Shown here: positions 28,628 through 36,972 of the stretch, one piece after another
How the letters are laid out: the number at the start of each line of letters is the position of its first letter
How positions within the stretch are numbered: position 1 is the first letter of the stretch
Source: QIJE01 sp048541835
GTDB lineage: Bacteria; SZUA-79; Acidulodesulfobacterales; Acidulodesulfobacteraceae
DNA length: 64,000 bases
Direction of reading: 5' to 3'
Assembly: GCF_048541835.1 (NCBI RefSeq)
Contig: NZ_JBLEOY010000001.1
Location: 310,001-374,000, forward strand
Translations under genes and position numbers: made by a program
The notes under the pieces: generated by a model
Told to the model about the DNA's origin: nothing
The model's database searches: none
What the model saw: only the letters and a program-made list of their open reading frames with translations

Positions 28628-29485
28628 CTATACATTTTTATATTTATAATGCCTATAAATTAAAATCGTTACGGAAGCTATTATCGCAAGCATGCTCAGC
28701 ATCTGTGAAATTCTTATGCTGTTTCCAAGCCATAAACTATCTATGCGTGTTCCCTCCGTAAAAAATCTGGTCGCCCCGTACCATATTGCATAACCTATGA
28801 GTATCTTACCCGCAACTTTAGGTTTTTTCCTTGAAAGCCACATCAAAAATATAAACCCGAAAAAATCAGGAACGGATTCAAAGAAAAAGGATGGTTCAAA
28901 GTGTGAATACATAGTCAAGTTTTTAGGGTAGGCAGCCTGAAAGAGATATCCCCACACACCAACTATTAAATGTTTCGGGGTATAAGCATTGACCGGACGC
29001 AGCGCCTTCGCAATAGGAATTCCCCATTTAACGGGGTAACCGAATGCCTGTTGGTCTATAAAATTTCCCCATCTGCCTATTGCCTGACCGAGAAGAAGAC
29101 TCGGGGCCAGCATGTCTATATAAAGCCATATATTTAGCTTTTTTATCCGCGTATACAAAAAAAGGGTTAAAAGCCCGCCAATTTCTCCTCCGTATATCGC
29201 AATTCCTCCCTGCCATATATAAAAAATGCTTATCGGGTTATCGGCGTAATACCCCCATGCAAACACTACGTAATAAATACGGGCAAATATGATCGATACT
29301 GGTATCGCAAAAACCATAATATTAATTATATTTTCAGGGTCTTCGCCCCATGATTTTGCCCTAAAATACGCTATAGCGATACCGATAATGAAACTGGCAC
29401 CTATTAATATGCCGTACCAATGTACCGGAACGTTACCCAAAAATATTACAGGGTTTGGCGCATACCAGTTGTTAAAATTGAACAT
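28628..29485 (-). CDS. lgt: prolipoprotein diacylglyceryl transferase
   Basis: 285 aa integral membrane enzyme with about seven helices that adds diacylglycerol to lipobox cysteines. Seen: the N-terminal VHWYGILIGASFIIG, the IWQGGIAIYGGEIGGL region, and the Lgt signature GQAIGRWGNFIDQQAFG with Arg and Asn. The C-terminal helix has GATRFFTEGTRID. Length and motifs are normal for the family. It is transcribed after the LysM-NlpC gene (28-bp gap). Confidence 0.95.
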   Translation of the reverse strand: MFNFNNWYAPNPVIFLGNVPVHWYGILIGASFIIGIAIAYFRAKSWGEDPENIINIMVFAIPVSIIFARIYYVVFAWGYYADNPISIFYIWQGGIAIYGGEIGGLLTLFLYTRIKKLNIWLYIDMLAPSLLLGQAIGRWGNFIDQQAFGYPVKWGIPIAKALRPVNAYTPKHLIVGVWGYLFQAAYPKNLTMYSHFEPSFFFESVPDFFGFIFLMWLSRKKPKVAGKILIGYAIWYGATRFFTEGTRIDSLWLGNSIRISQMLSMLAIIASVTILIYRHYKYKNV

Positions 29486-29513
29486 TGTCTGCTCCCTCTA
29501 TTTTATATTTTAT

Positions 29514-30707
29514 TTACCTTATGACCTTTGCAAACGCGTAAGTTCTTTCAAAATATGTGTTAGATAGGTCCGTTATCGTTGCCTTGCCTGCACTGTAATT
29601 CTCCTGTATAAATTTATCGTGACCTATGTATATGCCTACATGTGAAATATAGGGGGCGTATGTCCTGAAAAATAACAGGTCCCCCGGTTTTAGTCTATTT
29701 TTAGGGACATATTTGCCCAATCTTGCCTGTTCGGCAGCGGTTCTGGGAATAGGTATACCCAATTTAGAAAATACTTTTTGGGTAAGTCCCGAACAATCCA
29801 TTCCATTATATTGCGACGTCCCTCCCCAAACATACGGAACTCCCAAATATCTATATGCTACGCTAACAATCTTTTCGCCCAGAATAAAATTATTTTTTGC
29901 TCCAAATCTTTCGCTTCTTCCGCCGGCGTAGCTTTGATCGTTTTCCGCTACCCTATAAGTTTTATAGCCTTCCGGTACCCTAATAACCGCACCCTGTTTT
30001 ATCATGTTTGAATATAAATGATTCAATCTTCTTAATTCGGCAACGGAAGTTCCGTATTTATGCGCTATCAATGACAGTGTATCTCCAAACCGAACGGTAT
30101 AACGACCATAGTAAGCTTCGCGGCGGTAATAGCCGGAGTGTCCGGCCGGCGGAACCCTGAGCCTTTCGCCCGGATATATCCTGTAATTACGAAGACCGTT
30201 CAATGACATTATAGACCTGACAGTAGTACCATGGATGTATGCGATCCGAGAAAGCGTGGCCCCAGGCCGAACCGTAATGTAGGCTACAGTCGGGTGATAA
30301 ACTCTATGCGCATTTCTTTCCGGTACCCTAATAACCGCACCCTGCCTTACCACGTTTGAATATAAATGATTCAATCTTCTTAATTCGGCAACGGAAGTTC
30401 CGTATTTATGCGCTATCAATGACAGTGTATCTCCAAACCGAACGGTATAACGACCATAGTAAGCTTCGCGGCGGTAATAGCCGGAGTGTCCGGCCGGCGG
30501 AACCCTGAGCCTTTCGCCCGGATATATCCTGTAATTACGAAGACCGTTCAATGACATTATAGACCTGACAGTAGTACCATGGATGTATGCGATCCGAGAA
30601 AGCGTGGCCCCAGGCCGAACCGTAACTATGCTAACATAAGAATAGGCATTTGAAATTAAAATAAAAAATATTATAAAAAAAATAGGCAGCAATAATACCC
30701 TCTTCAT
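29514..30707 (-). CDS. LysM x4 + NlpC/P60 peptidoglycan hydrolase
   Basis: 397 aa secreted cell-wall enzyme. Signal peptide about 1-23; LysM at about 27-70, 85-129, 143-186 and 201-245; NlpC/P60 domain from about 275 with Cys 305 (MDCSGL) and His 356 (SHVGIYIG). The third catalytic position, usually His, is Gln 368 (FIQEN). Residues about 30-130 and 146-246 are near-identical copies with a 116-residue period, a recent in-frame duplication. It probably cleaves D-Glu-meso-DAP stem peptides. Confidence 0.92.
   Translation of the reverse strand: MKRVLLLPIFFIIFFILISNAYSYVSIVTVRPGATLSRIAYIHGTTVRSIMSLNGLRNYRIYPGERLRVPPAGHSGYYRREAYYGRYTVRFGDTLSLIAHKYGTSVAELRRLNHLYSNVVRQGAVIRVPERNAHRVYHPTVAYITVRPGATLSRIAYIHGTTVRSIMSLNGLRNYRIYPGERLRVPPAGHSGYYRREAYYGRYTVRFGDTLSLIAHKYGTSVAELRRLNHLYSNMIKQGAVIRVPEGYKTYRVAENDQSYAGGRSERFGAKNNFILGEKIVSVAYRYLGVPYVWGGTSQYNGMDCSGLTQKVFSKLGIPIPRTAAEQARLGKYVPKNRLKPGDLLFFRTYAPYISHVGIYIGHDKFIQENYSAGKATITDLSNTYFERTYAFAKVIR
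29971..30277 (-). repeat. direct repeat copy 1 within the LysM gene
   Basis: This stretch of about 307 bp is repeated almost perfectly at 30319-30625, offset 348 bp (116 codons). The only clear differences lie at about 29996-30006. Each copy encodes two LysM modules. Confidence 0.9.
30319..30625 (-). repeat. direct repeat copy 2 within the LysM gene
   Basis: Partner of 29971-30277 in the same orientation. The 41 bp between the copies (30278-30318) is unique and encodes the linker around NAHRVYHPT. Near-identity including third codon positions indicates recent duplication or ongoing gene conversion. Confidence 0.9.
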
Positions 30708-30853
30708 GTCCGCCTCCTAATTTATGTTACGCCGATTTTAATTCTATAATTTTATTTAAAACCACCGTTCATATCCTATTCTCTCTTTCTACCGGATACT
30801 TTCGGTTTTCGGAGTTTACATTTGAGTATATTACTATAACATATTTTTTTATG

Positions 30854-33025
30854 TCAAGTAATATCTCTATTCACATTACATGACTTATCTCCGCATTGAA
30901 AAACTAAGAATTTTTTAACCCTGTCATATTCGGCTATAATTTTATTTATTTCTCCGAAAATAGGCAAATCACCTTTTTTATAGCTACCGAAGCCGGCATA
31001 GCTTTCTACTATATCTCTATTATGAGTATCGATAAAAATATTAAAAGAATTAAAATTTATTTTTATTTTATCGTTATTCTTGCTAAAACTATAAATTTTA
31101 TCGAAATAATCCGAAATCGCTTTATCGCCGTATTTACCGGCAACGATATTTATATTTGCCCTCAGTGCATAATGAACTAAGCTTATCAAATAGCCTGAAG
31201 CGTTATATTTTAGAATATTTGCTTCATTAATAAAATACTTAAACGATTTTAATATTATGTTCTTAAACCGAACTTCATCCGTCAGCACGTAAAGCTTTGA
31301 TATGGCTATCAGCGCCGTCGCATTTTGAGAATAGCCCGAATAGTCTGCTATATTTTTTTCTCTGTAGCCTAAAAAACCTATCATAGAGCCCTTAGTAGTG
31401 TGTCTGATATCGAAAAAACCGCCCCTATCGCTGTCATAATAGTTTTTTATAACATAATCCGCGATCCTTTTTGCATAAACAAGGTAAAAAGGCTTCGATA
31501 CAACTTCGAACAAACCTATCAACGACAAGATGATATATACGTTATCTTCGAGAACCGACCCTCCCGGCTCCCCGACAAATCTTCCTACGTCTCCGTTTTT
31601 TTCAAAAATATCCAAAAAAGGCTTAATAGATTGTTCGGCTATATCGTTAAGCCGTTTTCTATTCGGATCGAACGGACTAAATGTTTTGCTCAATTCCGTA
31701 ATGGAATAAATAACGTTCCCGTTTATCGAGGAGTATTTAATTTTATCCACGAACGGCTTTTTTCTCTTGTCTCTATTAGATTTAAGCCTTACAATGGCTT
31801 TATCGTAAAATCTTTTGCTTATCGTCTCGGTAGTATTATCCGTGTATAAAACATTAGAAAAATCTGACGAATCCGCATCTCCGATATGCATCCTGCCATC
31901 CTTGCCTAAGCTAAACAGCTTTATCACCCTATTAAATTCATCCTTATCTGGAAAAACATCCCTCAGTTCGTCAAAAGTCCATGTAAAAAACTTCCCGTCG
32001 TCGCCGCTTCCTAAATCTGCATCTACGCTCGCATAAAAACCGCCGCCGAGTCTATCGTATAAATCACCCGTTATAAAATTTAATGTTCTATTTATAATGT
32101 TTAAAAAAATTTCATCGCCGGTTAACCTATAATAATATGAATAAATTCTTAATGCGGTCGCATTAACTTCGGTAAGTTTTTCGAAATGAGGAATTATCCA
32201 TTTTTTATCTGTAGAATACCGGTGAAAACCCCCTCCTACATGGTCGAATACCCCTCCTGAAGCAATCTTCTTTAGGGTAAAAACGCCCTTTGACAACGAA
32301 TCTCTGTTTTTATTTATTATATAATCCCATAATAGAAGCTCTAATGCAGAAAAACAAAAGAACTTAGGGGATTCGTCTATCCCGCCGTTATCTTCGTCAA
32401 AATGAAGCTTGAATTCAAGCGCTCCCTCGTTCAAAAATTTTTTTACATAATCTACATTTATAGAGTCATCTTTTTTAATGGCATCGTTTATCCTTTTAAT
32501 ATTTATATTAAATATGGAAAATTTCCCGGATTCTTCAAATATTCTATTGTAAAAATCTACACTCTGCGCAAAAACAGCCTCTCTATTCTCGCGATAATAT
32601 TTTGAAATCTCCGTTAAGACAGATTTGTAGGAAGGAATACCGTAATTTGCATCTTTAGGAAAATATGTTCCGCCGTAAAAAAAATACCCGTCGTATGTTA
32701 GAAAAGCCGTAAGCGGCCATCCGCCGTTACCCGAAAAAACGCTAACCGCTTTCTGATATCTTGAATCTATCTCCGGTCTCTCGTCTTTATCGACCTTAAC
32801 GGCTATAAAATTTTCGTTTATTATAGCCGCTGCTTCATTGTCATTATAAGACTCCCTGTCCATAACATGACACCAATGGCACCAAACCGCACCTATGTCC
32901 AAAAGCACCGGCAGGTCTCTTTCTTTAGCCTTCTCAAAGGCCTCTGTGCACCATGGATACCAATAGACCGGCTGATTAACCGCCGATTTCAAATAGGAAC
33001 CTTTTTCACTTTTTAAGTTATTCAC
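30854..33025 (-). CDS. DUF255/YyaL-type thioredoxin-fold + (alpha/alpha)6 barrel protein
   Basis: 723 aa. The N-terminal thioredoxin-like DUF255 domain (about 1-165) has WCHWCHVMDRESY with Cys 49 and Cys 52, and KVDKDERPEID. The long C-terminal part (about 190-700) resembles glycosyl-hydrolase/epimerase (alpha/alpha)6 toroids, with GGVFDHVGGGFHRYS and HFEKLTEVNA. This is the family of human SPATA20 and B. subtilis YyaL; biochemical role unknown. It starts with GTG at 33025. No signal peptide, so cytoplasmic. Confidence 0.9.
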   Translation of the reverse strand: MNNLKSEKGSYLKSAVNQPVYWYPWCTEAFEKAKERDLPVLLDIGAVWCHWCHVMDRESYNDNEAAAIINENFIAVKVDKDERPEIDSRYQKAVSVFSGNGGWPLTAFLTYDGYFFYGGTYFPKDANYGIPSYKSVLTEISKYYRENREAVFAQSVDFYNRIFEESGKFSIFNINIKRINDAIKKDDSINVDYVKKFLNEGALEFKLHFDEDNGGIDESPKFFCFSALELLLWDYIINKNRDSLSKGVFTLKKIASGGVFDHVGGGFHRYSTDKKWIIPHFEKLTEVNATALRIYSYYYRLTGDEIFLNIINRTLNFITGDLYDRLGGGFYASVDADLGSGDDGKFFTWTFDELRDVFPDKDEFNRVIKLFSLGKDGRMHIGDADSSDFSNVLYTDNTTETISKRFYDKAIVRLKSNRDKRKKPFVDKIKYSSINGNVIYSITELSKTFSPFDPNRKRLNDIAEQSIKPFLDIFEKNGDVGRFVGEPGGSVLEDNVYIILSLIGLFEVVSKPFYLVYAKRIADYVIKNYYDSDRGGFFDIRHTTKGSMIGFLGYREKNIADYSGYSQNATALIAISKLYVLTDEVRFKNIILKSFKYFINEANILKYNASGYLISLVHYALRANINIVAGKYGDKAISDYFDKIYSFSKNNDKIKINFNSFNIFIDTHNRDIVESYAGFGSYKKGDLPIFGEINKIIAEYDRVKKFLVFQCGDKSCNVNRDIT

Positions 33026-33083
33026 TAATATTTATAAACTATCTTTGACCTTAATTTTGCAAAATATTTTCCGGCATATTTTA

Positions 33084-33857
33084 CTATAAATATATTTTTC
33101 TATAAGCCTCTTCCGGCATAAGTCCGCCATGAACTACCGCCTTTACGGCCTTAATCATATTAACCGGTTTCTCCGATTGAAATATGTTTCTACCCATATC
33201 GACGCCTGCCGCTCCATATTTTACGGCATTATACGCAAGTTCAAGTGCATCTCGTTCGCCGGTCTTTTTCCCTCCCGCAACAACTATAGGTACGGGGCAT
33301 GTCTCCACAACCCTCTCAAAGCCGTCGCAATAGTAAGTCTTTACGATATTAGCTCCGGTTTCTGCCGCAATCCTGACGGATAGCGAAAGATAGCGGACGT
33401 CTCTCGACATCTCCCTTCCGACTGCCGTAACCGCAAGGACGGGAATACCATACTCATACCCCTTATTAACTAACTTAGCGAGATTAATTATTCCCTGTTT
33501 TTCATTTTTAGAGCCTATAAATATAGACAAAGCTACGGCACTTGCATTTAGCCTAATCGCATCTTCCATGGAAACCGTAATATCTTCATCCGATAAATCG
33601 TCTTTCAATATACTCGTGCCGCCGCTGACGCGCAAAACAATTGGTATATCTACGCCGGCATCTATTTTGCTCCTCAATATTCCCCTAGTAAGCATTAGAG
33701 AGTCTGCGTAACCTAAAAGCGGTGCAATAGATTTATCTATATTTTCTAAACCGCTTGTAGGTCCCATGAAGTAGCCGTGATCAATCGCGAGCATAACAGT
33801 CCTACCATCTTCCGGTTTTACAATTCTTGCCAATCTGTTTTTCATTCCGTAATCCAT
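33084..33857 (-). CDS. LsrF/DeoC-superfamily class I aldolase
   Basis: 257 aa TIM barrel. Closely follows LsrF: VMLAIDHGYFMGPTSGLENI, TRGILRS, RIAAETGANIVKTYY, VVAGGKKTGERDALELAY and GAAGVDMGRNIFQSE. The Schiff-base lysine equivalent to LsrF Lys 203 is Lys 173. LsrF ends autoinducer-2 catabolism, but no other lsr gene is here, and related enzymes serve as fructose-bisphosphate aldolase or in archaeal aromatic synthesis. It is the third gene after two small DsrE/DsrH-like genes (46 bp gap), so a sulfur-linked role is possible but unproven. Confidence 0.85.
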   Translation of the reverse strand: MDYGMKNRLARIVKPEDGRTVMLAIDHGYFMGPTSGLENIDKSIAPLLGYADSLMLTRGILRSKIDAGVDIPIVLRVSGGTSILKDDLSDEDITVSMEDAIRLNASAVALSIFIGSKNEKQGIINLAKLVNKGYEYGIPVLAVTAVGREMSRDVRYLSLSVRIAAETGANIVKTYYCDGFERVVETCPVPIVVAGGKKTGERDALELAYNAVKYGAAGVDMGRNIFQSEKPVNMIKAVKAVVHGGLMPEEAYRKIYL

Positions 33858-33903
33858 AATGCTTTCTCCCCTCCTTTTTAACTCCGGACTATAAGTTTAT
33901 CGA

Positions 33904-34086
33904 TCAAAAACAGATCACTTTATCGTAATAGAATATTTTATCTATTAAAATATCGTAATCAATATCTTCTCCTTCGTAAAGCTTAACGACAAGCGTGTCG
34001 TTGTCCTCGGCCGTAGCGGCTTCTATCAGTTCTCTTACCGTATCGGTAAAACCGCTCTCTTCCTTTATCAGATATAAATTTTTCAT
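33904..34086 (-). CDS. small DsrH/TusB-like protein
   Basis: 60 aa. The pattern (MKNLYLIKEESGF, then LIEAATAEDNDTLVVKLYEG, then YDILIDKIFYYDKVICF) recalls the DsrE/DsrH fold: beta, helix, beta, and a final strand ending in an aromatic with a cysteine next to the end. DsrH/TusB are usually about 95 aa, so this is short. It lies 28 bp after a DsrE-like gene and 46 bp before the LsrF-type aldolase on one strand. The family call is tentative; the gene itself is likely real from its tight packing. Confidence 0.55.
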   Translation of the reverse strand: MKNLYLIKEESGFTDTVRELIEAATAEDNDTLVVKLYEGEDIDYDILIDKIFYYDKVICF

Positions 34087-34114
34087 AATAAAATATCTTT
34101 CAAATGTTATAAAA

Positions 34115-34393
34115 TTAATACGGAATTATATAATCATACTCCGCAAATTTTCTTCCTATATCTACGGTATGCATAAAGCCGAATTCATCCTTTCTGAAGT
34201 TGGAATAAAGCCCGATGCCGATAGTTCTTATTATACTGACGTAGTTTTCAATAACCGACAAATCTTCGACATTAAAATCCTTATCGAGTAAATAAATATC
34301 TACCTTATCGTCAAGCAAACTCAAGCCTGCCGCCATCCTTAATCCCTCGGAATGCCTGCCTGTATCCATTAAAATAATGGCAATCTTTTTCAT
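34115..34393 (-). CDS. DsrE-family-like small protein lacking cysteine
   Basis: 92 aa. The start (MKKIAIILMDTGRHSEGLRM, then AAGLSLLDDKVDIYLLDKD) matches the DsrE/DsrF/TusC fold, where subunits receive or pass persulfides. Unlike active DsrE there is no cysteine anywhere in the protein, so it is probably a structural partner. It is the first gene of the minus-strand trio with the DsrH-like and LsrF-type genes. The mRNA leader looks short (promoter at 34420-34447) without a clear Shine-Dalgarno. Confidence 0.65.
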   Translation of the reverse strand: MKKIAIILMDTGRHSEGLRMAAGLSLLDDKVDIYLLDKDFNVEDLSVIENYVSIIRTIGIGLYSNFRKDEFGFMHTVDIGRKFAEYDYIIPY

Positions 34394-34419
34394 GGTTATA
34401 GTTTTATTTAATTCAAAAG

Positions 34420-34447
34420 ATTATATCATAAAAAAAGCATTTTACAA
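34420..34447 (-). promoter_or_regulatory. promoter of the minus-strand DsrE-like/LsrF operon
   Basis: On the minus strand TTGTAA (34442-34447) and TATAAT (34420-34425) have a 16-bp spacer, with a predicted start about 20 nt before the ATG at 34393. It is divergent from, and separate from, the conserved plus-strand module beginning near 34495. Confidence 0.45.
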
Positions 34448-34494
34448 ACATGGCAAGCCAATTATCCAAATTTACATGTATACTCTAATAGTTA

Positions 34495-34795
34495 AAGTAA
34501 CATAAAAATATATTGACATAACATATAAACAAGTATTATTATTAGGTTAGATTTAAGCTTAAGCCTAAAATAACTGATATTATAGTATAATGATAAAATA
34601 TAGTATATTATGCAAGTTTTAACAAAGAGTAATTTAAATATACAATGTATTCTTAGCATAAAACGGTATAAACTTTATAAACAACATAAGGGAACAAAAT
34701 AAAAATATATTTACCCGACTTGTCGATGCAAGAGGGATATTTGTTAGTTTTTCGGTTCTATTTTATTAATTTTTAACATCAGTTTAACCTTTTCT
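34495..34795 (+). promoter_or_regulatory. conserved promoter-leader module, sulfur-operon copy
   Basis: About 300 bp homologous to the leaders of both cytochrome-porin genes. P1 is TTGACA 34513-34518, 18 bp, TATTAT 34537-34542. Next come a TTAAGCTTAA palindrome (34553-34562), CCTAAA and GATATTAT. P2 is TTAACA 34619-34624, 16 bp, TACAAT 34641-34646. A hairpin lies at 34714-34736. The identical run at 34759-34779 (21 bases) is also at 59485-59505 and 61449-61469. The downstream DsrE-like ATG is at 34936, so the leader from P1 would be about 390 nt. The 34394-34935 gap is otherwise AT-rich and unassigned. Confidence 0.8.
34714..34736 (+). other. leader hairpin (sulfur-operon copy)
   Basis: CCC-GA-CTTG-tcgatg-CAAG-A-GGG can fold into a stem-loop. 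At the same place the cytochrome-porin leaders have CCCGA paired with TCGGG. Both start CCCGA but the inner pairs differ, so pairing rather than sequence looks conserved. Confidence 0.5.
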
Positions 34796-34806
34796 GGAGT
34801 TAAAGA

Positions 34807-34836
34807 TTGCAAAAATAACAATGATTATATTATAAT
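34807..34836 (+). promoter_or_regulatory. possible third promoter before the DsrE/TusA/SQR-like operon
   Basis: TTGCAA (34807-34812), 18-bp spacer, TATAAT (34831-34836), just downstream of the conserved module. It would give a leader of about 90 nt before the AGGAG-ATG at 34936. It has no counterpart in the cytochrome-porin leaders. Confidence 0.4.
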
Positions 34837-34935
34837 TTCATACATAAACACGATTTAGAATTATTGTGATATATTTTTAATAACGTTATTTTATATTTAA
34901 AATTAAAAAACAAAACATAAAAAGGAGAACGATTT

Positions 34936-35334
34936 ATGACCGAAAACCAAAGACTAGCAATTATTATTGAATCGGAAGGATATGAAAAATCTCATATTGC
35001 CTCTATGATCGCATCCGTTGCCGCAGTTTCCGGAATCAAAGTTTCCGTTTTTATAACAATGAATGCGGTTGATAACTATTTAAAAGAAAACGTCGAAAAG
35101 AAAAATTTTACGGGGGGAAGAGTTTATCGCAAAATAAAAGAAAAGAAGGCGCAGATGTTTTACGAACTGTTCGAGCAAGCTAAAATGCTTGGGGAGCTTA
35201 AGATTTATGTCTGTTCTTTCGTAATGGACGTCTTAGAAATAAAAAAGGATGACTTGATAGACATTATAGACGATAATTTAGGACTCACAGCTTTCCTGAA
35301 TATTATGGACGGTGCGGAAACTATTACGTTCTAA
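34936..35334 (+). CDS. DsrE-family sulfur-relay protein
   Basis: 132 aa, DsrE/DsrF-like: nucleoside-fold start (RLAIIIESEGYEKSHIASMI), VSVFITMNAVDNYL, then KIYVCSFVMDVLEI, where Cys 93 is the expected persulfide-carrying residue, and an FLNIMDGAETITF end. Such proteins hand sulfane sulfur to TusA/DsrC. It is followed by tusA, an SQR-like flavoprotein and DUF1641 on the same strand (gaps about 95-115 bp, then 26 bp). Shine-Dalgarno AAAGGAG precedes the ATG. Its promoter region is the shared leader module. Confidence 0.85.
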   Translation: MTENQRLAIIIESEGYEKSHIASMIASVAAVSGIKVSVFITMNAVDNYLKENVEKKNFTGGRVYRKIKEKKAQMFYELFEQAKMLGELKIYVCSFVMDVLEIKKDDLIDIIDDNLGLTAFLNIMDGAETITF

Positions 35335-35450
35335 CGGTCGTTGTTTGTCTTTAACGCTTTTAATCAGGTGGCTGATGCCGTTCGGCAAAGACAAAGATAA
35401 TTAATATATTGCAGTCAAAATTAACTTAATGGGGGAGGACAAGTATTATC

Positions 35451-35711
35451 ATGACGGAAACAGAATTGAGAAAGATTGAGCCGACTATTACGATTGACGC
35501 GAGGGATGCTTATTGCCCGGGACCGCTTATGGAATTAATAAAAGAGATGAGACAGCAACCGGTAGGTTCTATAATAGAATTAATGTCCGGTGATGCAGGA
35601 AGCGCAAAGGACGTTCCTGAATGGTTGAATAAAGTCCATCAAGAATTTTTAGGCGTTATAAGCGAGTCCGACTACTGGAGAATCTTTTCAAAAAAGATTA
35701 TTGAGATATAA
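35451..35711 (+). CDS. tusA: TusA-family sulfurtransferase
   Basis: 86 aa. The family's CPxP motif is here as YCPGPLMEL with Cys 22, followed by the amphipathic helix and the SGDAGSAKDVPEWL strand/helix. The C-terminus (YWRIFSKKI) is typical of DsrE-associated TusA rather than tRNA-thiolation TusA. The cysteine carries a persulfide delivered from DsrE-type proteins or rhodaneses. It is the middle gene of the sulfur operon; a GGGGGAGG Shine-Dalgarno lies upstream. Confidence 0.92.
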   Translation: MTETELRKIEPTITIDARDAYCPGPLMELIKEMRQQPVGSIIELMSGDAGSAKDVPEWLNKVHQEFLGVISESDYWRIFSKKIIEI

Positions 35712-35806
35712 AATCGGTATATGTTTTTAACTTAGCGGTTTTTGGCATTTACTCGTTAATGTTCCGCTATGTTTTGATTTTTTCATTTAAATTTAAGGAG
35801 GTTATT

Positions 35807-36946
35807 ATGTCTAAAAGGGTGATTATCGTAGGGGGAGGAGTAGGAGGAACCATTATCGCGAATCTGCTTGCAAAAAAAATGAGACCCGAGATTAGAAAAG
35901 GCGAACTGATTATAGACGTTATTTCCGATAAGGCAGAACATTTTTACCAACCGGGTCTTTTATACATGCTCTTCGGATTAAAACAATATGAAGAACTCGT
36001 GAGAGACGAAAGAGGTTTACTTGACCCCATGGTCGAACTTCATCTCAATCCAGCAGTCGGGATAAATAAGGATAAAAACGAAGTTAGCCTTAAAAACGGC
36101 GTAGTCATGAAATACGATATATTGGTTATCGCAACCGGTTCAAAACCGGCACCGGAAATGATACCCGGATTAAAAGAAGGCGGACACTGGTTCTACGAGC
36201 TCGATGCATGTCTCAAACTTCGCAATGAATTAATGAATTTTAAAGGCGGGAAAATCGTTTTAACTATAGGCATGCCGCATAAATGCCCCGTTGCTCCGTT
36301 AGAGGTTACATATATGCTCGACGACTGGTTCAGACAGAGAGGCATAAGGGATAAAGTGGATTATACTTATACTTATCCGATAGCAAAACTCCATGGAATT
36401 GATTCTGTCGCTCAGTTTGCATCTAAAACATTTCCAAAACGAGGAATCAAATCGGAAATATTTTTTAACATGAAGGAAGTCGACCCGAATAAAAAAACCG
36501 TTACCAGCATAGAAGGAACAACATTGAAGTATGACCTGTTAATCTCTGTTCCGCCGCACAAAGGCGCTGGTGTAATCGAAGATTCCGGGCTCGGACAGGG
36601 CGGCTTCATTCCGACCGATAAGTTTACACTTAAAATGAAAGATTCTAAAAATATTTATGTCGTAGGCGATACCACAAATCTTCCGATAAGCAAGGCAGGT
36701 TCGACGGCACATTTCGAATCGGACGTCATAGTGGAAAATATCGCTTCAGAGCTGAGAGACGGACTCACCCCTTTTAGATATGACGGGAAGGTATTCTGTT
36801 TTATTGAAACGGGCTTGACTAAAGCAACGTATGTTATGTTTAATTACGAGACTCCCCCTAATCCGGTCGCGCCGTCGGCTTTGATACACTGGCTTAAATT
36901 GACATATAACAAGGTTTATTGGCTTACCCCGATGGGAATTCTTTAA
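35807..36946 (+). CDS. SQR-like NAD(P)/FAD-dependent oxidoreductase
   Basis: 379 aa from ATG 35807, chosen for AAGGAGG 6 nt upstream; a frame extension to 35759 adds only non-conserved residues. Seen: FAD dinucleotide fold VIIVGGGVGGTIIANLL, the ATGSKP strand, second FAD motif IYVVGDTT, and SQR-type cysteines Cys 160 (HKCPVAPLE) and Cys 331 (KVFCFIETG). The third SQR cysteine (near 128) is absent at the usual place; Cys 135 is nearby. The C-terminus ends in a membrane-associating segment. It probably oxidises sulfide or a persulfide to quinone or an electron carrier. Confidence 0.85.
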   Translation: MSKRVIIVGGGVGGTIIANLLAKKMRPEIRKGELIIDVISDKAEHFYQPGLLYMLFGLKQYEELVRDERGLLDPMVELHLNPAVGINKDKNEVSLKNGVVMKYDILVIATGSKPAPEMIPGLKEGGHWFYELDACLKLRNELMNFKGGKIVLTIGMPHKCPVAPLEVTYMLDDWFRQRGIRDKVDYTYTYPIAKLHGIDSVAQFASKTFPKRGIKSEIFFNMKEVDPNKKTVTSIEGTTLKYDLLISVPPHKGAGVIEDSGLGQGGFIPTDKFTLKMKDSKNIYVVGDTTNLPISKAGSTAHFESDVIVENIASELRDGLTPFRYDGKVFCFIETGLTKATYVMFNYETPPNPVAPSALIHWLKLTYNKVYWLTPMGIL

Positions 36947-36972
36947 TTTAACGATTTAAGAGGAGGTAAATC

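Noticed and set aside
29971..30625. CRISPR-like or mobile repeat
   Set aside because: The repeats are long, in frame, and encode LysM modules of one protein.
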